Origin: Geodermatophilus sp. DSM 44513
GTDB lineage: Bacteria > Actinomycetota > Actinomycetes > Mycobacteriales > Geodermatophilaceae
Length of the DNA stretch: 64,000 nucleotides
Reading direction: 5' to 3'
Assembly: GCF_032460525.1 (NCBI RefSeq)
Contig: NZ_CP135963.1
Location: forward strand, 434,001-498,000
The notes under the pieces were generated by a model, which saw only the letters and a program-made list of their open reading frames with translations, was not told the DNA's origin and made no database searches. A program made the position numbers and the translations under genes. Positions 35,683 to 45,187 of the stretch are shown here, piece after piece (position 1 is the stretch's first letter; each line of letters starts with the position of its first letter).

Positions 35683-36620
35683 CCGCGGTGGGCGACGTCC
35701 GGCGCCGCCGGATCGACGAGCTGGCCGCCCGGGCCGGCCAGGTGCCCGAGGGCGAGGGCGGGGTCTCGCTCACCCGCAGCGCCGTCCGCCGGCTGCGCCG
35801 CGACCCGGTGGCCATCGCCGGCGCGGTCATCGTGGTGGTGTTCCTGCTGGTGGCCGCCTTCGCGCCGCTGCTGGCCCCGCGCGACCCGGTCGCGCAGTAC
35901 CTGCTCAGCGAGATCCGGCCCGGCTCCATCCCCGGCCCGCGCGAGGGCTTCCCGCTGGGCGTGGACAACCTCGGCCGCGACCTGCTGTCCCGGCTAGTCT
36001 ACGGCTCCCGGCAGTCGCTGCTCATCGGGTTCGTGTCCACGGTCCTGGGGGTCGTGGTCGGGATGGCGCTGGGCGTGCTGGCCGGTGGGCTCGGCGGCTG
36101 GGTGGACACCGTGGTCATGCGGTTCGTCGACATCCTGCTGTCCATCCCCGGGCTGCTCATGGCGATCACCGTCTCGGTGCTGCTCGGGCAGAACCAGTAC
36201 GCGCTGATGATCGCCATCGCCGTCGTCCAGGTGCCCGTCTTCGCCCGGCTGCTGCGCGGGTCGATGCTGGCCCAGCGCGGCAGCGACTACGCCCTGGCGG
36301 CACGGGCGCTGGGGGTGAAGCGGGGACGCATCGTGTTCGGTCACGTGCTGCCCAACTCGCTGTCGCCGGTGATCGTGCAGGCGACGCTGTCGCTGGCGAC
36401 GGCGATCATCGAGGCGGCCGCGCTGTCCTTCCTGGGCCTGGGCGACCCCGACATCGCCCGTCCGGAGTGGGGCGCGATGCTGGCCAACGCGCAGGACTTC
36501 CTGTCCATCCGCCCGGCCCTCGCCATCTGGCCCGCGCTGTGCATCATCGTCGTCGCGCTGGGCTTCACGCTGCTCGGGGAGCGGCTGCGCGAGGCGCTCG
36601 ACCCGAAGTTCCGGAGGTGA
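35679..36620 (+). CDS. Oligopeptide/dipeptide ABC permease, DppC/OppC group
   Basis: A 313-aa permease with a ~45-residue cytoplasmic N-terminal part and six membrane segments. Marks are LRRDPVAIAGAVIVVVFLLVAAFAPLLAPRDP, HPLG-like FPLGVDNLGRDLLSRLVYGSRQSLLIG, the EAA loop DYALAARALGVKRGRIVFGHVLPNSLSPVIV, and AALSFLGLGDPDIARPEWGAMLA. It pairs with the DppB-type subunit. GTG is the only possible start in frame; the short ORF before it has no gap. The next gene starts 5 bp after the stop, with an ideal GGAGGTGA ribosome site that overlaps this stop codon. Confidence 0.93.
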   Translation: MTAVGDVRRRRIDELAARAGQVPEGEGGVSLTRSAVRRLRRDPVAIAGAVIVVVFLLVAAFAPLLAPRDPVAQYLLSEIRPGSIPGPREGFPLGVDNLGRDLLSRLVYGSRQSLLIGFVSTVLGVVVGMALGVLAGGLGGWVDTVVMRFVDILLSIPGLLMAITVSVLLGQNQYALMIAIAVVQVPVFARLLRGSMLAQRGSDYALAARALGVKRGRIVFGHVLPNSLSPVIVQATLSLATAIIEAAALSFLGLGDPDIARPEWGAMLANAQDFLSIRPALAIWPALCIIVVALGFTLLGERLREALDPKFRR

Positions 36621-36624
36621 CCCC

Positions 36625-37736
<1,112 letters not shown>

Positions 37737-37740
<4 letters not shown>

Positions 37741-38870
37741 CCGCCGGGCCGGAGCCACTGCTGCAGGTCCGCGGCCTGCAGGTGCACTTCCCCATCAAGC
37801 GCGGGGTGTTCGTCGACCGCACGGTGGGTCACGTCCGCGCCGTCGACGGCGTCGACCTGGCCATCGACCGGGGCACCACCTACGGCCTGGTGGGGGAGTC
37901 CGGGTGCGGCAAGTCCACCCTCGGCCGCGCCGTCCTGCGGCTGGTCGAGCCCACCGCCGGGCAGGTGCTGTTCGACGGCACCGACGTCGCCTCGCTGCAG
38001 GGCGAGGCGCTGCGCACCATGCGCCGGCGGATGCAGATGGTCTTCCAGGACCCGCTGGGCAGCCTGGACCCGCGGCAGGACGTCGAGTCGCTGCTGTCCG
38101 AGCCGCTGCGCGCACACGGCCTGGGCGGGGGCAAGGCCGGCATCGCCGCGCGCATCCGCGAGCTGCTGGACGCCGTCGGGCTGCCGTCGGCGGCACTGCG
38201 CCGCTACCCGCACGAGTTCTCCGGCGGGCAGCGGCAGCGCATCGGCATCGCCCGCGCGGTGTCGCTGGAGCCGGACCTGCTCATCGCCGACGAGCCGGTG
38301 TCCGCGCTGGACGTCAGCGTGCAGGCCCAGGTGGTCAACCTGCTCGAGGAGCTGCAGCAGCGGCTCGGCCTGACCTACCTCGTCATCGCCCACGACCTGG
38401 CGGTGGTGCGGCACATCAGCGACGTCGTCGGCGTCATGTACCTGGGCTCGCTGGTCGAGCAGGCCCCCTCCGGTGAGCTCTACGACACCCCGCTGCACCC
38501 CTACACCCGGGCGCTGATGAGCGCCGTCCCGGTGCCCGACCCGGTCGTCGAGGAGCGGCGGGAGCGGATCCTGCTGGCCGGCGACCTGCCCTCACCGGCG
38601 GACCCACCCAGCGGCTGCCGCTTCCACACCCGCTGCCCGTGGCGGCAGGAGACCCGCTGCGACGACGAGGTGCCGGTGCTGCGCGAGCTGGCGCCCGGCC
38701 ACCTGGTGAGCTGCCACTGGGCCGAGCCCATCCGGGACGGCCTGCTGGCACCGCGGTCACCGGAGGAGGTCGCCGCCACCCAGGGGGTGTCGGTGCGTGG
38801 CACCGGCGCGGACGGCTACGAGACCGACGCGCTGGTGCAGGGCGTCGACGAGCCGGTCGAGCGCCGCTGA
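37737..38870 (+). CDS. Oligopeptide/dipeptide ABC transporter ATPase, DppF/OppF group
   Basis: A 377-aa ATP-binding subunit. It begins [34 protein letters not shown], typical of OppF, then Walker [34 protein letters not shown], signature [14 protein letters not shown], Walker [19 protein letters not shown] and [21 protein letters not shown]. The peptide-transporter C-terminal segment [15 protein letters not shown] follows, with cysteines as in DppD. About 50 further residues (from [12 protein letters not shown] on) are acidic and less conserved. GTG 37737 overlaps the upstream stop by 4 nt. A family 2 hairpin follows the stop. Confidence 0.93.
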
Positions 38871-38874
38871 AGCA

Positions 38875-38937
38875 CCCCGCTGCCCTCGCCACTCGCAGGC
38901 TCGCGGCGAGCCCCGGGCGGGCCGGCGCAGGACGGGG
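38875..38937 (+). terminator. Stop-proximal GC hairpin, family 2 copy C (imperfect)
   Basis: Left arm CCCCGCTGC (38875-38883); right side GCAG-ga-CGGGG (38927-38937) with a 2-nt bulge. The inner core CTCGCAGGCTCGCGGCG matches copies A and B. It begins 4 nt after the ATPase stop. Confidence 0.5.
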
Positions 38938-38957
38938 TCACCCGTCACTCTCGCGGT

Positions 38958-39005
38958 GTTCCTGCTGCTCTCGCGCGGGTGCACCGGCGTAGGAGCAGCA
39001 GGAAC
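38958..39005. terminator. Large palindrome between convergent genes
   Basis: Perfect 13-bp arms GTTCCTGCTGCTC (38958-38970) and GAGCAGCAGGAAC (38993-39005), extended imperfectly outwards to about 38947 and 39016. It sits between the ATPase gene and the convergent Rieske gene and could end transcription from both sides. Confidence 0.6.
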
Positions 39006-39053
39006 CGCGCGGGAGTCGGTCGTCGGGCACAGAGCGCTCGGTGCGCAGGGCCC

Positions 39054-39410
39054 TCACTCCAGGACGACGTCGTCCCCGCGGCGGACGGCGCGACGGACCC
39101 GCAGCCGCAACCGGCGGGCGTAGGCCCGCACGAACTGCGTGTAGCCGGGCGTCGGTCCGTGGTAGCCGAGGATGCCGCGCGGGCCCTCGACCATCTCGCC
39201 GGTGCGCACGTCGTAGCGGGCTCCGTGCCACGGGCAGACCAGGCACCCGTTCCTGTCGATGGACCCCTTCGACATGTCGGCGAGCTGGTGCCGGCAGCGG
39301 CGGGAGACGGCGAAGTACTCGCCGTCCCGGTTGCCGACGGCCCACTTCCCGACGCGGCGGACCGCTCCCGGCGGCAGGTCGGCGGCGGGGATGCGGTCGG
39401 GGTCGGGCAC
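39054..39410 (-). CDS. Rieske [2Fe-2S] ferredoxin-like protein
   Basis: A 118-aa single-domain Rieske protein. The cluster ligands are complete: C-x-H in SRRCRHQLADMSKGS and C-x2-H in NGCLVCPWHGARYDVRTGEM. The N-terminal part (GAVRRVGKWAVGNRDGEYFAVS) forms the usual beta sandwich, and the tail is arginine-rich (ARRLRLRVRRAVRRGDDVVLE). Such proteins pass electrons to oxygenases or other redox enzymes. No oxygenase gene is adjacent, so its partner is unknown. The gene is convergent with the peptide transporter operon and divergent from the TPM-domain gene. Confidence 0.9.
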   Translation of the reverse strand: MPDPDRIPAADLPPGAVRRVGKWAVGNRDGEYFAVSRRCRHQLADMSKGSIDRNGCLVCPWHGARYDVRTGEMVEGPRGILGYHGPTPGYTQFVRAYARRLRLRVRRAVRRGDDVVLE

Positions 39411-39512
39411 GGTGCCTCCAGGAGTCGGGGACGTGCCCCTACCCCGGACGGCGGCGGGTCAGACGGCCGGGCGCGGGTAGGGTCCGGCGCACCCGATCCC
39501 CGGAGGTCCCCC

Positions 39513-41528
39513 GTGCGCCGGCTGACCGCCGTCCTCGTCCCGCTGGCCGCCGCGGTCCTCCTCGGCGGTGGCCCCGCGCTGGCCGAGGAGCCGTTCGACG
39601 TCCCGGAGCAGGTGACCGACCGCGCCGACGTGCTCGGCCCGGCGCAGGAGGCGCAGGTCGGGGACGTCCTCGTCCAGTTGCAGACCGAGGACCAGGTGCA
39701 GCTGTTCGTGGTCTACGTCGACACCTTCGACGGTGTGGCTCCGCGGGCCTGGGCCAACCGGACCGCAGAGCTGTCCGGGCTCGGCGGCAACGACGTGCTG
39801 TTCGCCGTCGCGGTCGACGACGGGCGCTACGCGTTCAACCCGCCCACGGACTTCGTTCTGTCGGACCAGGAGCTCGACCGGTTGGTCGCCTCCGACGTCG
39901 AGCCCGAGCTCCGCGCCGGCGACTTCGACGGGGCGGCGGTCGCCTTTGCGGAGGTCCTGCGCGACGGCGGAGACGGCAGTGGGGGGCTGGGCACGGCCGC
40001 CGTCGCCCTCGGTATCGCGGCGGTCGCCGGCGGCGCCTACCTCGTCACGCGCGCCCGCCGCCGCCGGGCGGAGGCTCCGCCGCCGACCCGGCGGATCGAG
40101 CGGCCGGACCCGCACGCCGGCGTCCCGACCGAGGAGCTCAACGCGCGGGCCAGCACCGCGCTGCTGGAGCTGGACGAGGCGGTGAAGACCTCCCGGCTGG
40201 ACCTGGACTACGCCCGGCTGCAGTACGGCGCCGACGCGGTCGCCGGCTTCACCGAGGCCCTGGCTGCCTCCGAGCAGGACCTCTCCCGGGCCTTCACGCT
40301 GCGCCAGCTGCTGGACGACGAGCACCCGGAGGACGAGCCCACGCAGCGGCGGATGCTGACCGAGATGCTGCAGCTGACCACCGCGGCCGACGCCCGCCTG
40401 GACGAGCAGGCCGAGGCGTTCGACCGGCTGCGCGACCTGGAGCGCACCGCCCCGCAGGCCCTCGACGCGCTGACCTCGCGGATCACCGCGCTGCGCGGCC
40501 GGCTGCCCGCCGACGAGGAGCGGTTCGCCGCGCTGCAGCGTCGCTACTCCGCGGCGGCGCTGGCTCCGGTCGCCGACAACCCGGCCCAGGCGCGGGCCCG
40601 GCTGGACGCCGCCGAGCAGGCGGTCGCCGAGGCACGCGAGGAGCTCGCGGCCGGGCAGGCGGGCGCCGCCGTCGGTGACATCCGGGTCGCCGAGGACGCC
40701 CTCGCGCAGACCGGCACGCTGCTGGACGCCGTCGCGCGGCTGGGCAACGACCTGCAGGCCGCGGAGGCCCGGGTGGCGTCGGTACGGGCGGAGACCGAGG
40801 CGGACCTCGCCGAGGCCCGCGCCCTGGTGGCCGGCGGCACGGGCCGCGGGCTGCGCCCGCAGGTGGCCCGCGCCGAGGCGGCGCTGACCGCGGCCGACGC
40901 CGCGCTGCACCCCGCGGACGGCGGCCGGCCCGACCCGCTGGCCGCGCTGCGGCAGCTGGAGGAGGCCGACATCGCCCTGGAGCAGGCCCTGACCGTCGCA
41001 CGGGACGCCGAGCAGCGGGCCCGGCGGGCCGCGGCGTCGCTGGACCAGGCGCTGCTCACCGCCCGGTCGGGCATCGCCGCCGCCGGCGACTTCATCGGCA
41101 CCCGCCGCGGTGCCGTCGGTCCGGAGGCCCGCACCCGGCTGGCCGAGGCGCAGCGGCACCTGGACCTCGCGGTCGCCCAGGGCCGCACCGACCCGGTCGG
41201 CGCGCTGCGCGAGGCACAGACGGCCGACGCGCTGGCCCAGCGGGCGCTGCAGCAGGCGCAGTCCGACGTCGCCGGGTGGGGCGGCGGTGGCTACGGCCCC
41301 GGCATCCCCGGCGGTTTCGCGGGCGGCTACGGAGGCGGCGGGTACGGCGGCCCGCGCGGCGGGGTGGACCTCGGCAGCCTGGTGCTCGGCGGGATCCTCT
41401 CCGGCGGGGGCGGCCGGGCCGGCGGTTACGGCGGTGGGTTCGGCGGTGGCAGCGGCGGGCGACGGCCGGGCAGCTTCGGCGGCTCGCGCAGCCGCGGTCG
41501 CGGCCGCTCCGGTGGCGGGCGCTTCTGA
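39513..41528 (+). CDS. TPM-domain membrane protein with coiled coil and Gly-rich tail
   Basis: A 671-aa protein. It has a signal peptide (RRLTAVLVPLAAAVLLGGGPALAEE, about 1-25), then a TPM domain (VPEQVTDRADVLGPAQEAQVGDVL and further, about 28-160) placed outside the cell. A membrane segment (GTAAVALGIAAVAGGAYLVTRARRRR, about 165-190) follows. A cytoplasmic region of about 390 residues rich in Ala, Glu, Arg and Leu has long helices likely to form coiled coils (for example RARLDAAEQAVAEAREELAAG). The last ~80 residues are Gly/Tyr/Arg-rich (GGYGGGGYGG, ending RGRGRSGGGRF). TPM proteins in other organisms include photosystem II repair factors and phosphatase-like proteins; the role here is unknown. 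GTG start with CGGAGG 7 nt upstream. It stands alone. Confidence 0.85.
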   Translation: MRRLTAVLVPLAAAVLLGGGPALAEEPFDVPEQVTDRADVLGPAQEAQVGDVLVQLQTEDQVQLFVVYVDTFDGVAPRAWANRTAELSGLGGNDVLFAVAVDDGRYAFNPPTDFVLSDQELDRLVASDVEPELRAGDFDGAAVAFAEVLRDGGDGSGGLGTAAVALGIAAVAGGAYLVTRARRRRAEAPPPTRRIERPDPHAGVPTEELNARASTALLELDEAVKTSRLDLDYARLQYGADAVAGFTEALAASEQDLSRAFTLRQLLDDEHPEDEPTQRRMLTEMLQLTTAADARLDEQAEAFDRLRDLERTAPQALDALTSRITALRGRLPADEERFAALQRRYSAAALAPVADNPAQARARLDAAEQAVAEAREELAAGQAGAAVGDIRVAEDALAQTGTLLDAVARLGNDLQAAEARVASVRAETEADLAEARALVAGGTGRGLRPQVARAEAALTAADAALHPADGGRPDPLAALRQLEEADIALEQALTVARDAEQRARRAAASLDQALLTARSGIAAAGDFIGTRRGAVGPEARTRLAEAQRHLDLAVAQGRTDPVGALREAQTADALAQRALQQAQSDVAGWGGGGYGPGIPGGFAGGYGGGGYGGPRGGVDLGSLVLGGILSGGGGRAGGYGGGFGGGSGGRRPGSFGGSRSRGRGRSGGGRF

Positions 41529-41644
41529 CCGACCGGGCACCCGTGCACACGCGGTCCGGTGAACACCACGCGAACGGGCGCCGGGCCCTGGGAACTGTCC
41601 CTGCCCGGTGCCAGGGTGGCCTCCCCACCCGACGAGGAGGAGTC

Positions 41645-42421
41645 ATGCCCACTCGGAACACCCCGTGGCCGGCCGGCACCCCGTGCTGGATCCACTACGG
41701 CGCTGCTGACGTCGACGCCGCCCGGGAGCTCTACGGCCGCCTGCTCGGCTGGGAGTACACCGGCGGGGAGGCGGAGTACGGCGGGTACCTCAACGCCACG
41801 CGCAACGGCGAGCCGGCCGCGGGCCTCGGCCCGCTGACGAGCCCGGGTGACTCCCCGGGCTGGACGACGTACTTCGCGACCGACGACGCCGCGGCCACCT
41901 GCGAGCGCATCCGCGAGGCCGGCGGCACCGTGGTCGTGGAGCCGATGGAGGTCGGGCCGCTGGGCACGATGGTCGTCGCCACCGACCCGCAGGGCAACGC
42001 CTTCGGGCTGTGGCAGTCCGGGCTGCACACCGGCTGCCGGGTGGTCAACGAGCCCGGCTCCCTGGTGTGGAACGAGGTGGCCGTCGACGACCCGGCCGCG
42101 GCCCGGGAGTTCTACTCGGCGGTGTTCGGCTTCACCTACGACGACGTCGACGGCGTCGAGGGGTACCAGACCTTCGCGCTCGGTGGCCACCCGCTCGGCG
42201 GGCTGGGCGGCTCCCAGCCGGGAGCGCCGAAGGGCTGGACGGTGTGCTTCGCGGTCACCTCCACCGACGACGTCGTCGCCGCCGTGGAGGCCGCCGGCGG
42301 GAAGGTGACCATGGCGCCGATGGACACCGAGTTCGGTCGCCTCGCCGTGGTCGACGACCCCTGGGGCGCCGCCTTCTCGGTCATGCAGGTGCCCGAGGGC
42401 ATGCCGGTGCCCGGCAGCTGA
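41645..42421 (+). CDS. Two-domain VOC (glyoxalase/bleomycin-resistance-like) protein
   Basis: A 258-aa protein with two VOC modules, about residues 10-125 and 137-252. The first has PCWIHYGAADVDAARELYGRLLGWEY; the second LVWNEVAVDDPAAAREFYSAVFGFTYDDV. Each ends with a strand carrying a possible metal-ligand acid or a G-N/G-A-x-F motif (DPQGNAFGLWQ; DPWGAAFSVMQ). Comparable two-domain proteins in actinobacteria are annotated as hydroxylase-like or glyoxalase-like, with unknown substrates. ATG with a strong GAGGAGGAG site. It converges on the oxidoreductase gene with a GC hairpin between. Confidence 0.87.
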   Translation: MPTRNTPWPAGTPCWIHYGAADVDAARELYGRLLGWEYTGGEAEYGGYLNATRNGEPAAGLGPLTSPGDSPGWTTYFATDDAAATCERIREAGGTVVVEPMEVGPLGTMVVATDPQGNAFGLWQSGLHTGCRVVNEPGSLVWNEVAVDDPAAAREFYSAVFGFTYDDVDGVEGYQTFALGGHPLGGLGGSQPGAPKGWTVCFAVTSTDDVVAAVEAAGGKVTMAPMDTEFGRLAVVDDPWGAAFSVMQVPEGMPVPGS

Positions 42422-42425
42422 GGTG

Positions 42426-42449
42426 CCCGGCCCCTGCGACGGGGCCGGG
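42426..42449. terminator. GC hairpin between convergent genes
   Basis: Arms CCCGGCCCC (42426-42434) and GGGGCCGGG (42441-42449), 6-nt loop, 4 bp after the VOC gene stop and 18 bp from the convergent oxidoreductase stop. It is usable from both strands. Confidence 0.65.
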
Positions 42450-42466
42450 GGCGAGGGGGTCCGCCG

Positions 42467-42895
42467 TCAGGCGCGGAGCTGGCCGTACGCGTGCTCGGGG
42501 CGCAGCCGGAGGACCAGCCGCCGGTCGGCGACCATGGCCGCGCGGTAGGCGTCCCAGTCGTCGTGCTCACCGGAGATGCCGCGGTAGTAGGTGACCAGCT
42601 CCTCGACCGTGGCGTCGTGCGGGTCGGCGGCCACGGGCGTCAGGTCGGCGCTGCCCTCGACCGCGACCCAGCTCCAGAAGTCCTGCGAGGAGACGTGCAG
42701 CGTGACCCGTGGGTCGCGCTGCACGTTGCGGGTCTTCGCCCGGTCGGCGGTGACCGACACCCGCACGAGCTGCGCCTCCGGGTCCCAGGCGTAGCCGACG
42801 TTGGACAGCTGCGGGCGGCCGTCGCGCTTGACGGTCGCGAGCACGCCCCACCGGTTGCGGGCGACGAACTCGAGCATGCGTGGGTCGACGGTCAT
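42467..42895 (-). CDS. PPOX-class (probably F420-dependent) oxidoreductase
   Basis: A 142-aa split-barrel protein of the pyridoxamine 5'-phosphate oxidase-like superfamily. It opens with LEFVARNRWGVLATVKRDGRPQLSNVGYAW, typical of the actinobacterial F420-dependent PPOX group, continues LVRVSVTADRAKTRNVQRDPRVTLHV, and has FWSWVAVEGSADLTPV, the strand next to the cofactor. Members use F420 or flavin to reduce varied substrates. The cofactor choice here is inferred from the overall pattern. ATG start. The gene is divergent from the AEC transporter gene, with 136 bp between. Confidence 0.86.
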   Translation of the reverse strand: MTVDPRMLEFVARNRWGVLATVKRDGRPQLSNVGYAWDPEAQLVRVSVTADRAKTRNVQRDPRVTLHVSSQDFWSWVAVEGSADLTPVAADPHDATVEELVTYYRGISGEHDDWDAYRAAMVADRRLVLRLRPEHAYGQLRA

Positions 42896-43031
42896 GCCGG
42901 CGACAACGCCGTCCGCCGGTCCGGTGTGCCCGGCCTCACCGGGGCGCGGGCGGCGACCTGCTTGGGTGTGCAGTCGTGACCGGGGAACCCGCTCGAGGCG
43001 TGGTGGGACAGGGCAGCCCGGGCCGCGGCCG

Positions 43032-43961
43032 GTGATCGACGTCGGACTCGTCCTGCCGGAGTTCGCCCTCCTCGTCCTGGGCGCCCTGCTGCGGCGCTGG
43101 GCCTGGCGCTCGCCGCAGTTCTGGGTGGACCTGGAGCGCCTGGTCTACCTGGTGCTGTTCCCGGTCCTGCTGGTGCGCACCACCCTGGCCGCCGACCTCG
43201 GCGCGGCCGGCGCCGGCACCGTCCTGCTGGCCGCCCTGGGGGCCACCGGTGCCGGCGCGCTCCTGGCCGCGGCCGTGTGGCTGCTGCCCGGCACCGACCG
43301 GTCGACCGCCGCCTCCGGCTGGCAGACGGCGTTCCGGTTCAACTCCTACCTGGCCCTCGCCCTCGTCGACGACCAGGGCCCGGCGGCCCTGGCGCTGATG
43401 GGGGTACTGCTCGGCGTCAGCGTCCCGGTGGTCAACGTGCTCGCCGTCAGCGCCCTCGCCCACGGCGCCCCCTCACCGGCGGACGGCGACCGGCGAACGA
43501 GCGCAGCCGTCCGGCTGCTGGGCGCGGTCGTCCGCAACCCACTCATCCTCGCCACCGCCGCCGGGCTCGCCGGCAACCTGGCCGGGGTCACGCTGCCGGG
43601 ACCGGTGGACGCCACCGCCTCCCGGCTGGCCGCGGCCGCGGTACCGCTCGGGCTGCTCACCGTGGGGGCGGCGCTGCGCGGGGGCTGGTTCCAGCGCGGC
43701 CGGCGACTGGTGTCGGCGTACCTGGCACTGGTCAAGCTGGTCGCGGTGCCCGCCGCCGCGCTCGGCCTGGCGACCGCCCTGGGCGTCGTCGGCGAGCAGC
43801 GGGCGGTGCTCATGGCCTTCGCCGCCGTGCCGCCGGCGACCGCCGCCTACGTGCTCACGGCCCGCATGGGCGGAGACGGGCCGTTCGTGGCCGCCCAGCT
43901 GTCCCTCACCACCGTCGCCGCGGTGCTGACCCTGCCACTGTGGCTCACCCTGACCGGCTGA
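43032..43961 (+). CDS. AEC-family (auxin efflux carrier-like) transporter
   Basis: A 309-aa membrane protein with about nine or ten hydrophobic segments. It begins VIDVGLVLPEFALLVLGALLRRW and has the conserved early YLVLFPVLLVRTTL and the later QTAFRFNSYLALALV. RNPLILATAAGLAGNLAG marks the second half, a typical AEC repeat start, and AAVPLGLLTVGAALRGG follows. AEC proteins move organic acids or auxin-like compounds. GTG 43032 is used; no strong ribosome site is visible, and a longer N-terminal form is possible but would add non-hydrophobic sequence unlike the family. Confidence 0.85.
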   Translation: MIDVGLVLPEFALLVLGALLRRWAWRSPQFWVDLERLVYLVLFPVLLVRTTLAADLGAAGAGTVLLAALGATGAGALLAAAVWLLPGTDRSTAASGWQTAFRFNSYLALALVDDQGPAALALMGVLLGVSVPVVNVLAVSALAHGAPSPADGDRRTSAAVRLLGAVVRNPLILATAAGLAGNLAGVTLPGPVDATASRLAAAAVPLGLLTVGAALRGGWFQRGRRLVSAYLALVKLVAVPAAALGLATALGVVGEQRAVLMAFAAVPPATAAYVLTARMGGDGPFVAAQLSLTTVAAVLTLPLWLTLTG

Positions 43962-44113
43962 CCGCGGCCACCACGGTCCGCGGCCGCCGCTGCCGCGACA
44001 CCCACGCCGGCCGCCGTCGAGGCGTTCCCGCGGGAACGCCGTCGGGGTGCGCCCGAGGTGCTCCCCCCGAGCCCGCGGGTGTGGGACGCCGGCCGCCGGG
44101 GGACCGGACGGAC

Positions 44114-45181
44114 ATGGGTGAGCAGCAGGCGGGCAGTGTCGTGGTGACCGGGGCCGGGGGCGTCATCGGGTCGCACGCGGCGGCCGAGTACGCCCGGCGA
44201 CCGGGGTGGCGGGTCCGCGGGGTCAGCCGCCGCACCCCGGGGCAGGCGACCTGGGAGCACCTGGCGGTGGACCTGGCGGACGCCGCGTCCGCCACGGAGG
44301 GGATGGCCGGCCTCGGCGACGTCACCCACCTGGTGGCCGGCGCCTACGCCGAGCGCCCGACCACCCGGGAGCTGTCGGAGGTCAACGTCGCGCTGCTGCG
44401 CAACACCCTCGACGCCCTGGCCGCCGCCGGCGCCCCGCTGGAGCACGTGACCCTCTACCAGGGCGGCAAGGCCTACGGCGCGCACATGGGGTTCTTCAAC
44501 ACCCCCGCCAAGGAGCGCGACCCACGGATCGTCCAGCCCAACTTCTACTACGACCAGGAGGACCTGCTGCGGTCGCTCGCCGCCGAGCGCGGCTTCCGGT
44601 GCACCGTGCTGCGGCCGGAGGGCGTGGTCGGCTACGCCGTCGGCAACCCGATGAACCTGCTGATGGTGATCGCGGTCTACGCAGCGATCAGCCGGGAGCT
44701 GGGCCAGCCGCTGCGGTTCCCTGGCACCCTGGCCGCCTACGACGCGCTCTACCAGGTCACCGACGCCGAGCTGCTCGCCCGCGCCACGGTGTGGGCCGGC
44801 GGTGCGCCCCACGCCGACGGGGAGGTCTACAACGTCACCAACGGCGACCAGCTGCGGTGGCGGCACCTGTTCCCGGTCCTCGCCCGCCACCTCGGCATGG
44901 ACCACGCCGAGCCGCAGCCGATACCCCTTGCCGAGGCGATGGCTGACCGCCGGGACGTGTGGGAGCGGCTGGCCGCCCGGCACGACTTGGTGCCGACGCC
45001 CTACGAGGACCTGGTGAGCTGGGACTTCGGCGAGTTCATCTTCCGGTCGGGCTTCGACAACGTCAGCTCCACCGTCAAGCTCCGGCAGGCCGGGTTCGCC
45101 GACTGCCTGGACACCGAGGACCGCTTCCTGGAGCTGTTCGACCGGCTCGCCGCCGACCGGGTCGTCCCGCCGGTGCCCTGA
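44114..45181 (+). CDS. SDR-family NAD(P)H-dependent reductase resembling PRISE enzymes
   Basis: A 355-aa atypical short-chain dehydrogenase. The dinucleotide site is VVVTGAGGVIGSHAAAEYARR. The active-site block is YQGGKAYGAHMG, where the lysine two residues before the tyrosine replaces the usual Tyr-x3-Lys order. QPNFYYDQEDLL supplies a further tyrosine. These are marks of the progesterone 5-beta-reductase/iridoid synthase-like (PRISE) enzymes, which reduce activated C=C bonds. TVLRPEGVVGYAVGNPMNLLMVIAVYAAISRELG follows in the same style. The natural substrate is unknown. ATG start. It converges on the pirin gene with only 6 bp between stops. Confidence 0.86.
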   Translation: MGEQQAGSVVVTGAGGVIGSHAAAEYARRPGWRVRGVSRRTPGQATWEHLAVDLADAASATEGMAGLGDVTHLVAGAYAERPTTRELSEVNVALLRNTLDALAAAGAPLEHVTLYQGGKAYGAHMGFFNTPAKERDPRIVQPNFYYDQEDLLRSLAAERGFRCTVLRPEGVVGYAVGNPMNLLMVIAVYAAISRELGQPLRFPGTLAAYDALYQVTDAELLARATVWAGGAPHADGEVYNVTNGDQLRWRHLFPVLARHLGMDHAEPQPIPLAEAMADRRDVWERLAARHDLVPTPYEDLVSWDFGEFIFRSGFDNVSSTVKLRQAGFADCLDTEDRFLELFDRLAADRVVPPVP

Positions 45182-45187
45182 GGGCGG

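Noticed and set aside
32558..35968. Very long open frame on the minus strand opposite the peptide-transporter genes
   Set aside because: It is an effect of high GC and biased third positions. The plus-strand genes have clear domains, while the antisense translation is low-complexity and has no motif.
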